Made by a program: the position numbers and the translations under genes | Shown here: positions 8,472 through 17,094 of the stretch, piece after piece | Layout of the letters: the number at the start of each line of letters is the position of its first letter | How positions within the stretch are numbered: position 1 is the first letter of the stretch | The notes under the pieces: model-generated | The model's database searches: none | Told to the model about the DNA's origin: nothing | What the model saw: the letters and a program-made list of their open reading frames with translations, nothing else | DNA from: Pseudomonas moorei | GTDB lineage: Bacteria; Pseudomonadota; Gammaproteobacteria; Pseudomonadales; Pseudomonadaceae | NCBI RefSeq assembly: GCF_008801475.1 | Contig: NZ_VZPP01000022.1 | Location: 1 to 63,084, forward strand | DNA length: 63,084 nucleotides | Direction: 5' to 3'

Positions 8472-9091
8472 ATGAACTCTAATGCTAAACATCGCCATCA
8501 GCCTTGGAACAAGGGAAAGCTCGTCGGGCAAAAGGCGCCGCTCCGAGTGAGAGATATCTGGGCTATCCGCGTAAGACTTCAGCTTGCTGAGAAGACACGA
8601 GATCTGGCGCTCTTCAACTTGGCTATCGACAGTAAACTGCGTGCCTGTGACTTAACCAAGCTGCGAGTCCGAGACATCGCCCATGGAGAGCATGTGTCGT
8701 CACGAGCCATCGTGATGCAGCAGAAAACCCATCACCCAGTGCAATTTGAAATCACTGAGCAAACTCGAACGGTGCTGGAGGCTTGGATGCATCAAGCGCA
8801 CCTCCACAGCGAGGACTTCTTGTTCCCGAGCCGTTTGCACGACTCAGATCATCTCTCCACCAGACAGTACGCTCGAATAGTCAAAGCGTGGGAGACCGTC
8901 ATTGGTCTTGACCCAACCATGTACGGTACTCACACGCTACGGCGAACCAAGGCATCGTTGATCTATCGCAGGCGAAGAATCTGAGAGCCGTCCAACTCCT
9001 GCTTGGTCATACGAAGCTTGAAAGCACCGTCAGGTACTTGGGCATCGAGGTCGATGATGCCCTGGAAATGGCAGAGCAGACAGAAGTTTGA
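8472..9091 (+). pseudogene. Tyrosine recombinase (phage-type integrase), frameshifted
   Basis: The first frame (8472-8984) contains most of the catalytic domain, with the first Arg region and HTLRRTK near its end, and stops at RRRRI. The homologous tail continues in another frame at 8985-9091 (NLRAVQLLLGHTK... STVRYLG...). One missing base around 8972 (AGG-CG where AGG-A-CG would restore R-R-T-K-N-L) explains the break. The distal His of LLGHTK and the nucleophile Tyr of VRYLG lie beyond the shift, so the product would be inactive. The protein is short (about 205 residues restored), like the compact integrases often seen on pseudomonad islands. A sequencing error of one base is the alternative. 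Confidence 0.8.
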
Positions 9092-9100
9092 CCATCCACT

Positions 9101-9125
9101 GCGACGGTCTACGCCAGACCGTCGC
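9101..9125. terminator. Perfect 10-bp stem hairpin after the integrase
   Basis: GCGACGGTCT and AGACCGTCGC pair around a 5-base loop, 10 bases after the integrase stop. There is no T-run, so terminator function is tentative. The rest of the gap (9126-9400) shows only a partial hairpin-repeat core (ATCCGACCCAAA near 9128) and no gene. Confidence 0.4.
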
Positions 9126-9400
9126 TATCCGACCCAAAGGGGACGTTGATGCGAAGCGGCACGGGCGCCGACAGCTTTTATTGAAAGCGTTGTGTATCAA
9201 ACGCTAGCCTTCCCTGCTACCGATCCCTTGAAATCCGAAGCGAGTACATCACACCGTTCGAAGCGATGTCATCCTCATGGCTCCATGGGGCTTACGGTTT
9301 CCCTTTTTCATTTCCAATCGCGCATGGCCTTGTGATCATTCCCGCTCAAGCTTGACCTCGTTGCCCTAGACCTGCTCGATCCTGCAGCTTTGGGACAATA

Positions 9401-10699
9401 GTGATTTTTGCTGCTAGCCTTGTGTTTCAAAATTCTCAAAATCTGAAACGCATATTGCAGTATGCGTTACACTATGATCGAAATCTGAAACGAATATGTG
9501 GATTGGTCGCGCTCTTGGAACATCTTTCGGAAATACTGAAAATCTTGGATGGCGCTCTTAAAGCCAATGCCAGCATGGCTTCAAACTATGCCGGATTGCT
9601 TGCCGACAAACTGGAAGGCGCGGGAGACGGCAAGCAAGCCCGGATGATTCGTGAGCGTCTTGCGCGAGCGCCTGTTGCATTGGCAAATGCGCAAGATGCG
9701 TCGAACGGCATTAGCTTTGGCAACTTGCCTGTCGATGGTGAGAGCCATCTGCACACGGTGGACGTGAGTCATCCGGTGGAGGATGACGCGCCCCTACTGC
9801 TGCCCAGTGCCATTGCCGTTCGGGTCGGTGAGTTTATTGCCAATATCCAGCGTTATGACGAGCTAGAACGTGTCAATGCAGCGATGCCCAGCCGTCTGCT
9901 GGTGTACGGACTGCCTGGAACGGGGAAAACGAAACTGGCGCGCCATGTTGCGGCTAGGTTGAAGCTGCCTCTACTCACTGTGCGTTGCGACACTCTTGTG
10001 AGCAGCCTCTTGGGCCAGACCAGCAGAAACCTCAGACGAGTCTTCGAATTCGCCCAGCAACGCCCGTGTGTGCTCCTTCTGGACGAGTTCGACGCTTTGG
10101 CGAGCGCGAGGGGCAATGAGCGAGATGTCGGGGAGCTCCAGCGAGTTGTGATCGCGCTGTTGCAGAACATTGATGCGTTAACCGAAAACACAGTTGTCAT
10201 TGCTGCCACGAATCATGACCGCCTGCTTGATCCGGCGGTGTGGAGGCGATTCGGTTTTCGTATACCAATGCCCGTTCCGGATGCAGCATTGCGCAAGCAA
10301 CTGTGGGCTCAGTTCTTGCTGCCATACATGCTAGATGGAATCGATCTCGAACGTTTATCAAACGTCTCGGAAGGCATCACTGGCGCGAACATTGAACAGG
10401 TCTGTCTCGATGCCAAGCGGGCAGCAGTTTTTGCTGGCAGCAGCCAGATAAATGAGTCGGAGCTGTTACGCAGGCTGGGGTTAAATTTGGCGATGGCCGG
10501 TGGCATACTGCTATCAACCGTCGAGGCGGAAGTTTATTGGCTGAGAGAGTGGTCCCCTAAATACTTTTCAATCAGGACCCTCGCGAAGCTTTATGGCCTA
10601 TCGATAAGGCAGATAAGCAAAGTTATCAAGGAAGACAACGACCATGGCGCCCAAGAAAGGCTCAGAATCGGCTCAGGATCGACCCAATCCCCGGATTGA
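9401..10699 (+). CDS. ietA: IetA-like AAA+ ATPase of an IetAS defence pair
   Basis: AAA+ ATPase that pairs with the subtilisin-like gene overlapping its 3' end; the AAA + S8 protease pair is known as IetAS (first from an Agrobacterium plasmid, later listed among antiphage systems). On the 432-residue frame: Walker A GLPGTGKT at 170-177, Walker B VLLLDEFD at 224-231, sensor-1 Asn in AATNH about 271, arginine finger region AVWRRFG about 279-285. The last 50 residues (YFSIRTLAKLYGLSIRQISKVI) look like a helix-turn-helix. The start is uncertain: GTG at 9401 has GGGA nearby, but an operator-like palindrome at 9447-9468 would favour a downstream TTG (9503, 9515, 9545) or ATG 9575. Confidence 0.85.
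   Translation: MIFAASLVFQNSQNLKRILQYALHYDRNLKRICGLVALLEHLSEILKILDGALKANASMASNYAGLLADKLEGAGDGKQARMIRERLARAPVALANAQDASNGISFGNLPVDGESHLHTVDVSHPVEDDAPLLLPSAIAVRVGEFIANIQRYDELERVNAAMPSRLLVYGLPGTGKTKLARHVAARLKLPLLTVRCDTLVSSLLGQTSRNLRRVFEFAQQRPCVLLLDEFDALASARGNERDVGELQRVVIALLQNIDALTENTVVIAATNHDRLLDPAVWRRFGFRIPMPVPDAALRKQLWAQFLLPYMLDGIDLERLSNVSEGITGANIEQVCLDAKRAAVFAGSSQINESELLRRLGLNLAMAGGILLSTVEAEVYWLREWSPKYFSIRTLAKLYGLSIRQISKVIKEDNDHGAQERLRIGSGSTQSPD
9447..9468. promoter_or_regulatory. Operator-like inverted repeat near the ietA start
   Basis: Perfect 8-bp arms AACGCATA and TATGCGTT surround a 6-base spacer. A related motif, AAATCTGAAACG followed by AATAT, recurs at 9481-9497, and AAAATCTGAAACG followed by CATAT is at 9439-9454, so the region holds direct repeats as well. 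This looks like a repressor site and fits an autoregulated defence pair. No binding protein is shown. Confidence 0.45.
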
Positions 10700-12920
10700 C
10701 AATCCCTTTATCCACGTCCCTTTTTCACCAAGGGACCTCACTTCGGTAGAGCGAAATCCGGGTGGGGGCAAAAAACTGATCGTGCCAGTGGATAGCGATT
10801 ACAGACTCGTCCTGTCGGAAAAATTGCTGCAAGCTTCTTCAGCCCTTTCCAACGAGCGGGCTCGATACCCCTCGCAGCTGTCGACTTTCATATTTCGGCT
10901 GAGAGAAAAAGGTATCGCCAAGTCCCACAGGCCTGTAGAGCTCGCCGAGGAGACTGGGCTGCAGCCTGCAGGTCACGCCAGGATTGATGAAATGCTGGTG
11001 TCGGCAGATGGTGGAGCGATTTCGGCGCTCAACACTGCAATCTTGCAGCGTAAGACGAAGGTAATCACCGCGAACCTCAGTGCCATCGAAACAATCGAAC
11101 CATGGGGCCGTGCTCGTCGTAACCCCGGTGGACCCGATGAGTTGGTGGAAAAAGGCAGCGGTCTGCTTAGACTCTTCCAGTACCAGCGCTCAGACATCAA
11201 CAGCGTCAACCAAGAAGCAATTCTTCGGCTTTTGAAGTCGCTACGTATCGAATATTCCGAGATTCCTATCGGTCGTGGCCTGCCTCTCATTGCCATACGA
11301 CGCATCGACCGACTTGATGGAGCAGCCCTCGATAGCTTGTTGGACTATCCAGGTGCGCGCCAGATTTACGCTGAGCCTACCTTCTTTAGCCGAAACTCCA
11401 TCAGCGTGCCGGCAACTGTCGCCTCAGGCAGTGCCTCCACGCCTGCCAGCACCGTGCACCCGACAGTGGCGGTCTTCGATACAGGTGTTAGCAGAGACGC
11501 CTTGGCGATAGCCGATTGGGTTAAAAGCCGGGACACCTACGTTCTACCACCGGATACGAACTTCGAGCACGGTACAGCCGTCGCCTCTCTCGTCGTCGGT
11601 GCAGCGCACTTCAATGATGGACACTCGTGGATTCCTCCCACACAGGCTTATGTGCATGACGTCTGTGCGCTGGAGGTTGGTGGATCGTCCTTCGGGGATT
11701 TGGAGCTGAGGCTGAGGGAGGCTGTTCAGCGCCGACCAGACATCAAAGTGTGGAACCTTTCCCTGGGTGGTGCTGGATGTGATGATCAATCCTTCAGCGA
11801 GATGTCGATGGCGCTGGATGACCTCAGTGACAAGTATGGGGTCCTCTTCGTCGTGGCTGCCGGGAACTACCTCGATCAACCACGTCGAACCTGGCCAAAT
11901 CCCGCTCAGCTTGCCGACCGCGTTTCATGTCCGGGTGAGTCTGTCAGAGCGCTAACTGTAGGATCGGTTGGTCACGTCGATGCCGCAGGAGCGCTTTCGG
12001 TAGCCGGACATCCCACGCCATACTCCCGCTGCGGGCCTGGTCCAGTATTCACGCCTAAGCCTGATATCACCCATGTAGGAGGCGGTGTGCATGCCCCATG
12101 GGCTGTAGGGCCGAGTAGCCTTAAAGTGCTCACACCTGATAACAAGCTGAACTACAACTTCGGAACCAGCTTCGCGGCGCCAATTGCTTCTGGCATGGCC
12201 GCGAATGCGTGGCTAGCGATTACCGGGCATGGATCACTGACTCCAACACCTTCGCTCGTTAAGGCGTTGATGATCCACTCTGCGCAACTGTCTTCGCCGG
12301 ATTATGCAGCGTTCGAGCGCCGATACCATGGAGCGGGCAGGCCTGAAGAAATCCTGAAATGCCTGTACGACAGTGACGACAGCTTCACAATGGTGTTCCA
12401 GGCCGATCTGGTGCCCGGCATGCGTTGGCGGAAGACACCATACCCAATTCCAAATGCCCTGATTCATAACGGCAAGTTTCGGGGTGAGATCATCATCACC
12501 GCTGCATATGCGCCGCCCGTTGATCCTGGCGCCGGCAGTGAATACGTCCGTGCCAACGTGGAGCTCAGTTTTGGTGAGATCGACGGCAATAACATCACAG
12601 GCAAAGTCCCTATGGATGGAGAGGAAGGACAGAGTGGATACGAGACTGCTCAGATCGAGCACGGTAGCAAGTGGTCACCGGTGAAGGTTCATCGCAAGAG
12701 CTTCCCTCAAGGGACTGCTGTTGCAACATGGGGACTTCAAGCTACGGCGATGCTTCGAGCCTTTGAGCCCGCGCTAACCCACGCCTTGCCAGTGACCATC
12801 ATTGTCACGCTCCGGGCTCTGGATGGTAATCCTGACGTAAGAAACGACGGACTTAGGGCTTTGGCGCAGGTCAACTGGGTTCATGCGGCGCTTCCGGTAC
12901 GCACGCCTATCCGAGTCTGA
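10644..12920 (+). CDS. ietS: IetS-like subtilisin (S8) serine protease of an IetAS pair
   Basis: 758 residues. The S8 catalytic triad is complete: Asp279 in VAVFDTGV, His309 in EHGTAVAS, Ser509 in GTSFAAP, with the oxyanion Asn408 in AAGNYL. About 270 residues precede the protease domain and about 230 follow it; neither looks like a signal peptide, so the enzyme is probably cytoplasmic. The ATG has AAGGAAG 9 bases upstream and lies 56 bases inside the end of ietA, as expected for coupled expression. The pair is thought to restrain the protease until a trigger; target and trigger are unknown. Confidence 0.88.
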   Translation: MAPKKGSESAQDRPNPRIDNPFIHVPFSPRDLTSVERNPGGGKKLIVPVDSDYRLVLSEKLLQASSALSNERARYPSQLSTFIFRLREKGIAKSHRPVELAEETGLQPAGHARIDEMLVSADGGAISALNTAILQRKTKVITANLSAIETIEPWGRARRNPGGPDELVEKGSGLLRLFQYQRSDINSVNQEAILRLLKSLRIEYSEIPIGRGLPLIAIRRIDRLDGAALDSLLDYPGARQIYAEPTFFSRNSISVPATVASGSASTPASTVHPTVAVFDTGVSRDALAIADWVKSRDTYVLPPDTNFEHGTAVASLVVGAAHFNDGHSWIPPTQAYVHDVCALEVGGSSFGDLELRLREAVQRRPDIKVWNLSLGGAGCDDQSFSEMSMALDDLSDKYGVLFVVAAGNYLDQPRRTWPNPAQLADRVSCPGESVRALTVGSVGHVDAAGALSVAGHPTPYSRCGPGPVFTPKPDITHVGGGVHAPWAVGPSSLKVLTPDNKLNYNFGTSFAAPIASGMAANAWLAITGHGSLTPTPSLVKALMIHSAQLSSPDYAAFERRYHGAGRPEEILKCLYDSDDSFTMVFQADLVPGMRWRKTPYPIPNALIHNGKFRGEIIITAAYAPPVDPGAGSEYVRANVELSFGEIDGNNITGKVPMDGEEGQSGYETAQIEHGSKWSPVKVHRKSFPQGTAVATWGLQATAMLRAFEPALTHALPVTIIVTLRALDGNPDVRNDGLRALAQVNWVHAALPVRTPIRV

Positions 12921-13087
12921 ACGCGCGTGAAATCCGAATCCTGATTTAAGTCGTGACTCTCAGAGGGTATGTCATGCCCCCTGAGATGGATTGCGCCAGT
13001 TTTTTTGCTTTTGTGGCATCTGGAATGGAATGCCGCAGACACGCTCCGCGTATTGAATCATCAATCACCAGCAGCAAGGATCGCAAA

Positions 13088-13642
13088 ATGTCACTAAACG
13101 TCTTTTGGGATAATTCAAATATCTGGCTCGTAGGCCGCAACTATTGTGGTGTCCGAGAGCCTGGGCATGAACGTGAATTCAGGGTTCATTTCAGAAACTT
13201 GTTGATGACCGTTGTTGCCGGACGCCCTATGGATTTCGCATTCGTCGGGGGATCGCTTCCGCCGAACAATGATTTGCTGTGGAAATACTTTGAGCAACTG
13301 GGGGCAGAGGTTGAAACCCAGGAGCGAGGTGCGATTGGAGGCGGCGAGGTCGCTGTGGATCAAGCCATCCAATTTTCCATGCTTCAACGGATAATCGACG
13401 CTGAAAAGCCTGGAACGATCCTGCTGCTAACAGGCGATGGCAATGGTCATCTGGATGGGAAAGGTTTTATCGCGGCGCTGCAGAGAGCTGTCAAAATGGG
13501 ATGGAACATTGAAGTCGCAAGTTGGGATATCGGGTGCAATCGGCACCTTCGCCAATACGCTGAAGAGCACGGCGTATACCGCTCGCTAGAGCCTTCATAT
13601 GAGCACATCACCTTCCTTGCTGGCAGCAGGAATGCAGTCTGA
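13088..13642 (+). CDS. NYN-domain (PIN-like) putative RNase
   Basis: 184 residues spanning one NYN domain of the LabA type, a PIN-like nuclease fold. Acidic motifs are in place: WDNSN at about 7-11, VDQAI at about 94-98 and TGDGNGH near 115-121, where many homologues have TGDGD. The ATG at 13088 has AAGGA 8 bases upstream; the frame opens at 12953 but the earlier part lacks a ribosome site. It follows ietS by 167 bases on the same strand and may be a cargo gene of the same unit. Metal-dependent RNA cleavage is the usual family activity; the substrate is unknown. Confidence 0.75.
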   Translation: MSLNVFWDNSNIWLVGRNYCGVREPGHEREFRVHFRNLLMTVVAGRPMDFAFVGGSLPPNNDLLWKYFEQLGAEVETQERGAIGGGEVAVDQAIQFSMLQRIIDAEKPGTILLLTGDGNGHLDGKGFIAALQRAVKMGWNIEVASWDIGCNRHLRQYAEEHGVYRSLEPSYEHITFLAGSRNAV

Positions 13643-13738
13643 CTTTCCCCTGGCAAGCACTGTCTGAAATACCCGATGACAGCGCTCTAAAAGCTCAGGG
13701 CCCGCGAGCGGGTCCCGAGTTTCCCGATGGTACTTGGT

Positions 13739-13882
13739 TTAGATGCCACCAATCGCCATGTACTTCATTTCGAGGTAATCGACGATGCCGTGACGGCTGC
13801 CTTCACGATCAAGTCCGCTCTCATTCACGCCACCAAAAGGCCCTTCAGGAGTTGAGATCAGCCCTTCGTTGTTCCCTATAAC
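13739..13882 (-). pseudogene. C-terminal scrap of a GabD-type aldehyde dehydrogenase
   Basis: The minus strand reads N-N-E-G-L-I-S...FGGVNESGLDREGSRHG...DYLEMKY, then a stop at 13739-13741. This is the conserved tail of succinate-semialdehyde dehydrogenase-like proteins, about 46 residues. Homology ends near 13882, where an in-frame stop appears upstream. It is a different dehydrogenase from the one broken at 116-1213. The rest of the 354-base gap 13643-13996 shows no gene. Confidence 0.75.
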
Positions 13883-13996
13883 TTGGCAATCAATTTCAGG
13901 TTCCACGCAGACGCGCTTACTTCAACTTCTGGTCGGGGTTTTCACACAACCTTGACCCATTGCTTCCCGAGTGGGCGCTCAATCAGCGCGTGTTCT

Positions 13997-15439
13997 CTAA
14001 AAGCGCGCGTTTTTTCCCATTTGGTAACGGTGACGCTCTACAGTGTAAGAGTCACTCTCAACCTTCACTTTTTTGATGTGATGTACTTCAACTGAGTCTG
14101 GCCGGATATCAAGCGACTCCTGTCGTCTGTCGTGATCTACTCGGGCATCTGCAAGCATGGCAATAAAAGGCCAAATACCTAGCTCGGGAGGGGGTTCTTC
14201 CTCTTTCTCCGGAGGCACCTCTTCCCTGACCCAATAGTCTGGGTAGGCCCCATCTTCGTCATGGCTGACCGTACTGGCCCTAATATCTGTCCCTTCAGGT
14301 AGGTCCATGAGCGCCACACGAGATGCGCTATGGAACAGTACGATGTTTGCTCCTTCATCTGACTGCGTTGACTCGAAGATGATGCCGTCCAGGAGAGGAT
14401 CATTTTCAGTTGCCAAAAAATCAGCTACTGCCTGGGTAGCTAAATAGTCAAACTCCTGATCATCGGGCATCACTGGGCGGGTCATTTTCCTTCCAAGAGT
14501 GCGTAAGAAGGCTACTCGCTCAAGCCGTCGGAGTAATGCTGGATCGAAGAGGCTGCCTTCATCATGGGTCTTTTCAAGGGCAGATAGATTCAAAAGGCGG
14601 AGAGGTCGGATGACCTTGAAGCTGGCTACCGCGACGTAGCTACCGACTGGGGGCCTGACCTCTGCGAGCGCAACGCCTTTGGCAGTAGCTCCATAGAATA
14701 CCGATATGCCACGAGCATTCATTCGACCTGCTGACGCCATCCGCGCAGGAGGTGAACCAAGGTGTTGATCTGGTCGGCAAAGCGCTTCTTGCAGGGGCTT
14801 GTCCGCTTGGAAAACCCTAGCTCTGAATAGCACCTCGATCGATGTGCCGGGCCCTGCATTCACTACTAGTGATTTGCAGTCCGAGGTAGAGAGCCGATCT
14901 ATTCCCCCGAAAACCGCTGCAAGATGAGCTGTAGCAGCTCGCCCGAAGTATCGGGCTTCGGTTCGCAACGTCCTTTCAAAGTTCCACCATTCTTGTTGCC
15001 AGACGTCGGCATTCAGATCCTTCAGCTCGTAGTAAGAGCTGGGAGAAAATTCCGTTTCTTCTCCCATGGTATTCATCTCAAAGTCGTCGTGCCGATCGCT
15101 GAGCATATCCAGCACGTCCTCCCCTGCCTGATCCGGTATATCAGCTGTATTGCCGATAACCCAAAGGACAGGTTCCCCATGTCGTTCCCATGTGTAATTT
15201 GATTCACGATCTCCTAACAGAATCTGTTCCCAATCATCTGGATCAGGAGATGTGCGAGTGAAGTGCTCCGCGAACGCTTGCTCGATGCGATCTGCAAGAG
15301 CCTCGATGGTCCAGCAAAAGTTTTCGGATTCGCAGTAGCTGCATTTGGCAGCTTTGCCAGTAGTCTTTATCTCGTGGGAAAGAAATTGCTCACCCACACA
15401 TTGATGACAGATCTGCAGTTCGTCGTCTTGCCGTTCCAT
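13997..15439 (-). CDS. RES-domain protein with HEPN-like/zinc-finger N-terminus
   Basis: 480 residues. Two CxxC pairs at about 11-14 and 33-36 suggest a small zinc ribbon, followed by an acidic helical region of the kind annotated as HEPN/RES N-terminal domain. The RES domain starts near 205 (LFRARVF) and includes GRMNARGISVFYGA at about 238-251 and LAEVRP at about 258-263, the Arg, Tyr and Glu motifs of RES toxins, which deplete NAD+. The classical partner, a Xre-type antitoxin, is missing on both sides, so control must be internal or different. The ATG at 15439 has GGAAGG 6 bases upstream. An extended, highly charged C-terminal tail follows. Confidence 0.75.
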   Translation of the reverse strand: MERQDDELQICHQCVGEQFLSHEIKTTGKAAKCSYCESENFCWTIEALADRIEQAFAEHFTRTSPDPDDWEQILLGDRESNYTWERHGEPVLWVIGNTADIPDQAGEDVLDMLSDRHDDFEMNTMGEETEFSPSSYYELKDLNADVWQQEWWNFERTLRTEARYFGRAATAHLAAVFGGIDRLSTSDCKSLVVNAGPGTSIEVLFRARVFQADKPLQEALCRPDQHLGSPPARMASAGRMNARGISVFYGATAKGVALAEVRPPVGSYVAVASFKVIRPLRLLNLSALEKTHDEGSLFDPALLRRLERVAFLRTLGRKMTRPVMPDDQEFDYLATQAVADFLATENDPLLDGIIFESTQSDEGANIVLFHSASRVALMDLPEGTDIRASTVSHDEDGAYPDYWVREEVPPEKEEEPPPELGIWPFIAMLADARVDHDRRQESLDIRPDSVEVHHIKKVKVESDSYTVERHRYQMGKNARF

Positions 15440-15581
15440 TATTGCCCTTCCGGTTTCGCCGAATCGCCTCTCGGCCATGGCCTACATCTACCATATCGTG
15501 TGCCCTTTGGAGTCGTCACGATAGGGCGAGAGGCGCATGTGGTTATGCCTACAGTTGACGCCAGAAGGTAAAGGCAGAGCA

Positions 15582-15640
15582 CCGTCTGCTTTTGGCCGAT
15601 TACTGCCTGTTGCGAAGGGCTACGGTCTCAAGCTACCGAT
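15582..15640. repeat. Dispersed hairpin repeat (copy 5)
   Basis: CTGCTTTTGGCCGATTACTG and TTGCGAAGGGCTAC mark it. It lies in the 362-base gap 15440-15801, which holds nothing else I can name and seems to be the right edge of the island. Confidence 0.55.
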
Positions 15641-15801
15641 CAAGAGCGCCGACCGTCGCCCCATAAGATGAAAAAGCGTTCCGCCGTGGTAACGCGTTAT
15701 CCGGATTGTGCGCAAGTCAGCGCCGGCTCATTCCGGCGTTGTGGTCAGCGGGAGGGATCGGCGTGTTAGACGATTCCTCCTCCTGGAGTCCATGGCAATG
15801 A

Positions 15802-17067
15802 TCAGGCTTGAGCCGCGCTCATCCCGCCCGTGGCCATGGATTTTTTGCGCACCGCTTGATAGAGCAGGCTGGACACCATGAAGCCCGCAATGGCCAGTAG
15901 GCTCATCAAGGTGAAGACATAGTTGTAACCCTGTTCACCGGGGAAGTGGTCGAGGATCGCGCCATAGATGACGTAGGCAAACATGCCGGGTGCATAGCCG
16001 ACCAGGCAACCGATGCCGAAGGCCGAGCCGGTGATGTGCTGGGGAATGCCGACTTCACCCATGGGGGCCCAGAACACGCCGCGCATGGAGAACACGATCA
16101 GGGCGAAGGACAGGGTGGCGGCCATGCCCGCGTAGATGAAGCCCGGGCTTTTCGGTATCAGCATGATCACGCCCATCATCGGCAACAGCGCCAGGAATGC
16201 CCACTTCAGGTAGCGGCTGGTGCTCTTGAACTGCTTGTCGGCAATGAAACCGCCGGCAGGCCCGCCGAGGATCTTCAGGAAGTACTGGTTGATGATGCCG
16301 TAGGCGCCCACCAATGCCACGGGCAGCCCGTACATTTCCTTGAGGTAGGGAATGAAATAGGTCAGGCCGCAGTAGACGATGTAGACCATGAACACGTTGA
16401 GGCTGACCAGCCAGATACCCGGCACCTTGATCGCTTCCATCAGGTTCGCCAGACCGTTCTTCGGTTTGGCCACCGACTGTGTGTTGCCGCCCTTGAGCAG
16501 GAACCAGGTCAGGGTGCCGGCCAGAATGTCGATGACCGAGTACAACAGGATCGCCGACTTCAGGCCGGTTTCGCCCGAACCCATGGCAACGAACACGCCC
16601 AGGGCGGAAAAGGCCACCAGTGTATCCACCACACCACGACCGCCTTCGAGCAGACCGAACAGCCGGCCTTGCTCTTGATCGTCACCCAGGTTGCGGATGG
16701 CTTTGAGCAGCGATGGCCAGAACAGGCAGTCGGAACAGACGGCCAACAGACTGAACACGATCAGCAAACTGCTAAAGGGCGGGAAGGTCGCCAGGTACAA
16801 CCCCAGGCCACCGGTTCCGATCAGGCCGAGGGGGATCAGTTTGCGTGTGTCGTAGCGATCGGCGAGCAGGCCGCCAAGCACAAACAGTGCGGTCGCGATG
16901 ATCGCGTTGGCGCTCAGCAGCATGCCGATTTCTGTGTGGCTCAAGCCCATGAATTCCTGCATGGGGACATAGAAGGCGTCCTTCAGGTTCGCCAGCTTGT
17001 AGATGGTGCCGCCTCCGAGGATGAGGATCAGGAATCTGAGCCATTTGGCCTTGTTTTGAATTGTCAT
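15802..17067 (-). CDS. Major facilitator superfamily transporter
   Basis: 421 residues with about 12 membrane helices and a central cytoplasmic loop around 205-220. The loop between helices 2 and 3 carries the MFS signature in the form GGLLADRYDTRK. The ATG has GGAG 7 bases upstream. It follows the TIM-barrel isomerase gene by 27 bases on the same strand, so the pair is probably one transcript for uptake and conversion of a sugar or polyol-like compound. The substrate cannot be told from sequence alone. Confidence 0.85.
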   Translation of the reverse strand: MTIQNKAKWLRFLILILGGGTIYKLANLKDAFYVPMQEFMGLSHTEIGMLLSANAIIATALFVLGGLLADRYDTRKLIPLGLIGTGGLGLYLATFPPFSSLLIVFSLLAVCSDCLFWPSLLKAIRNLGDDQEQGRLFGLLEGGRGVVDTLVAFSALGVFVAMGSGETGLKSAILLYSVIDILAGTLTWFLLKGGNTQSVAKPKNGLANLMEAIKVPGIWLVSLNVFMVYIVYCGLTYFIPYLKEMYGLPVALVGAYGIINQYFLKILGGPAGGFIADKQFKSTSRYLKWAFLALLPMMGVIMLIPKSPGFIYAGMAATLSFALIVFSMRGVFWAPMGEVGIPQHITGSAFGIGCLVGYAPGMFAYVIYGAILDHFPGEQGYNYVFTLMSLLAIAGFMVSSLLYQAVRKKSMATGGMSAAQA

Positions 17068-17094
17068 TATTGTTCTCCGGGCGTAATCGGGTCG

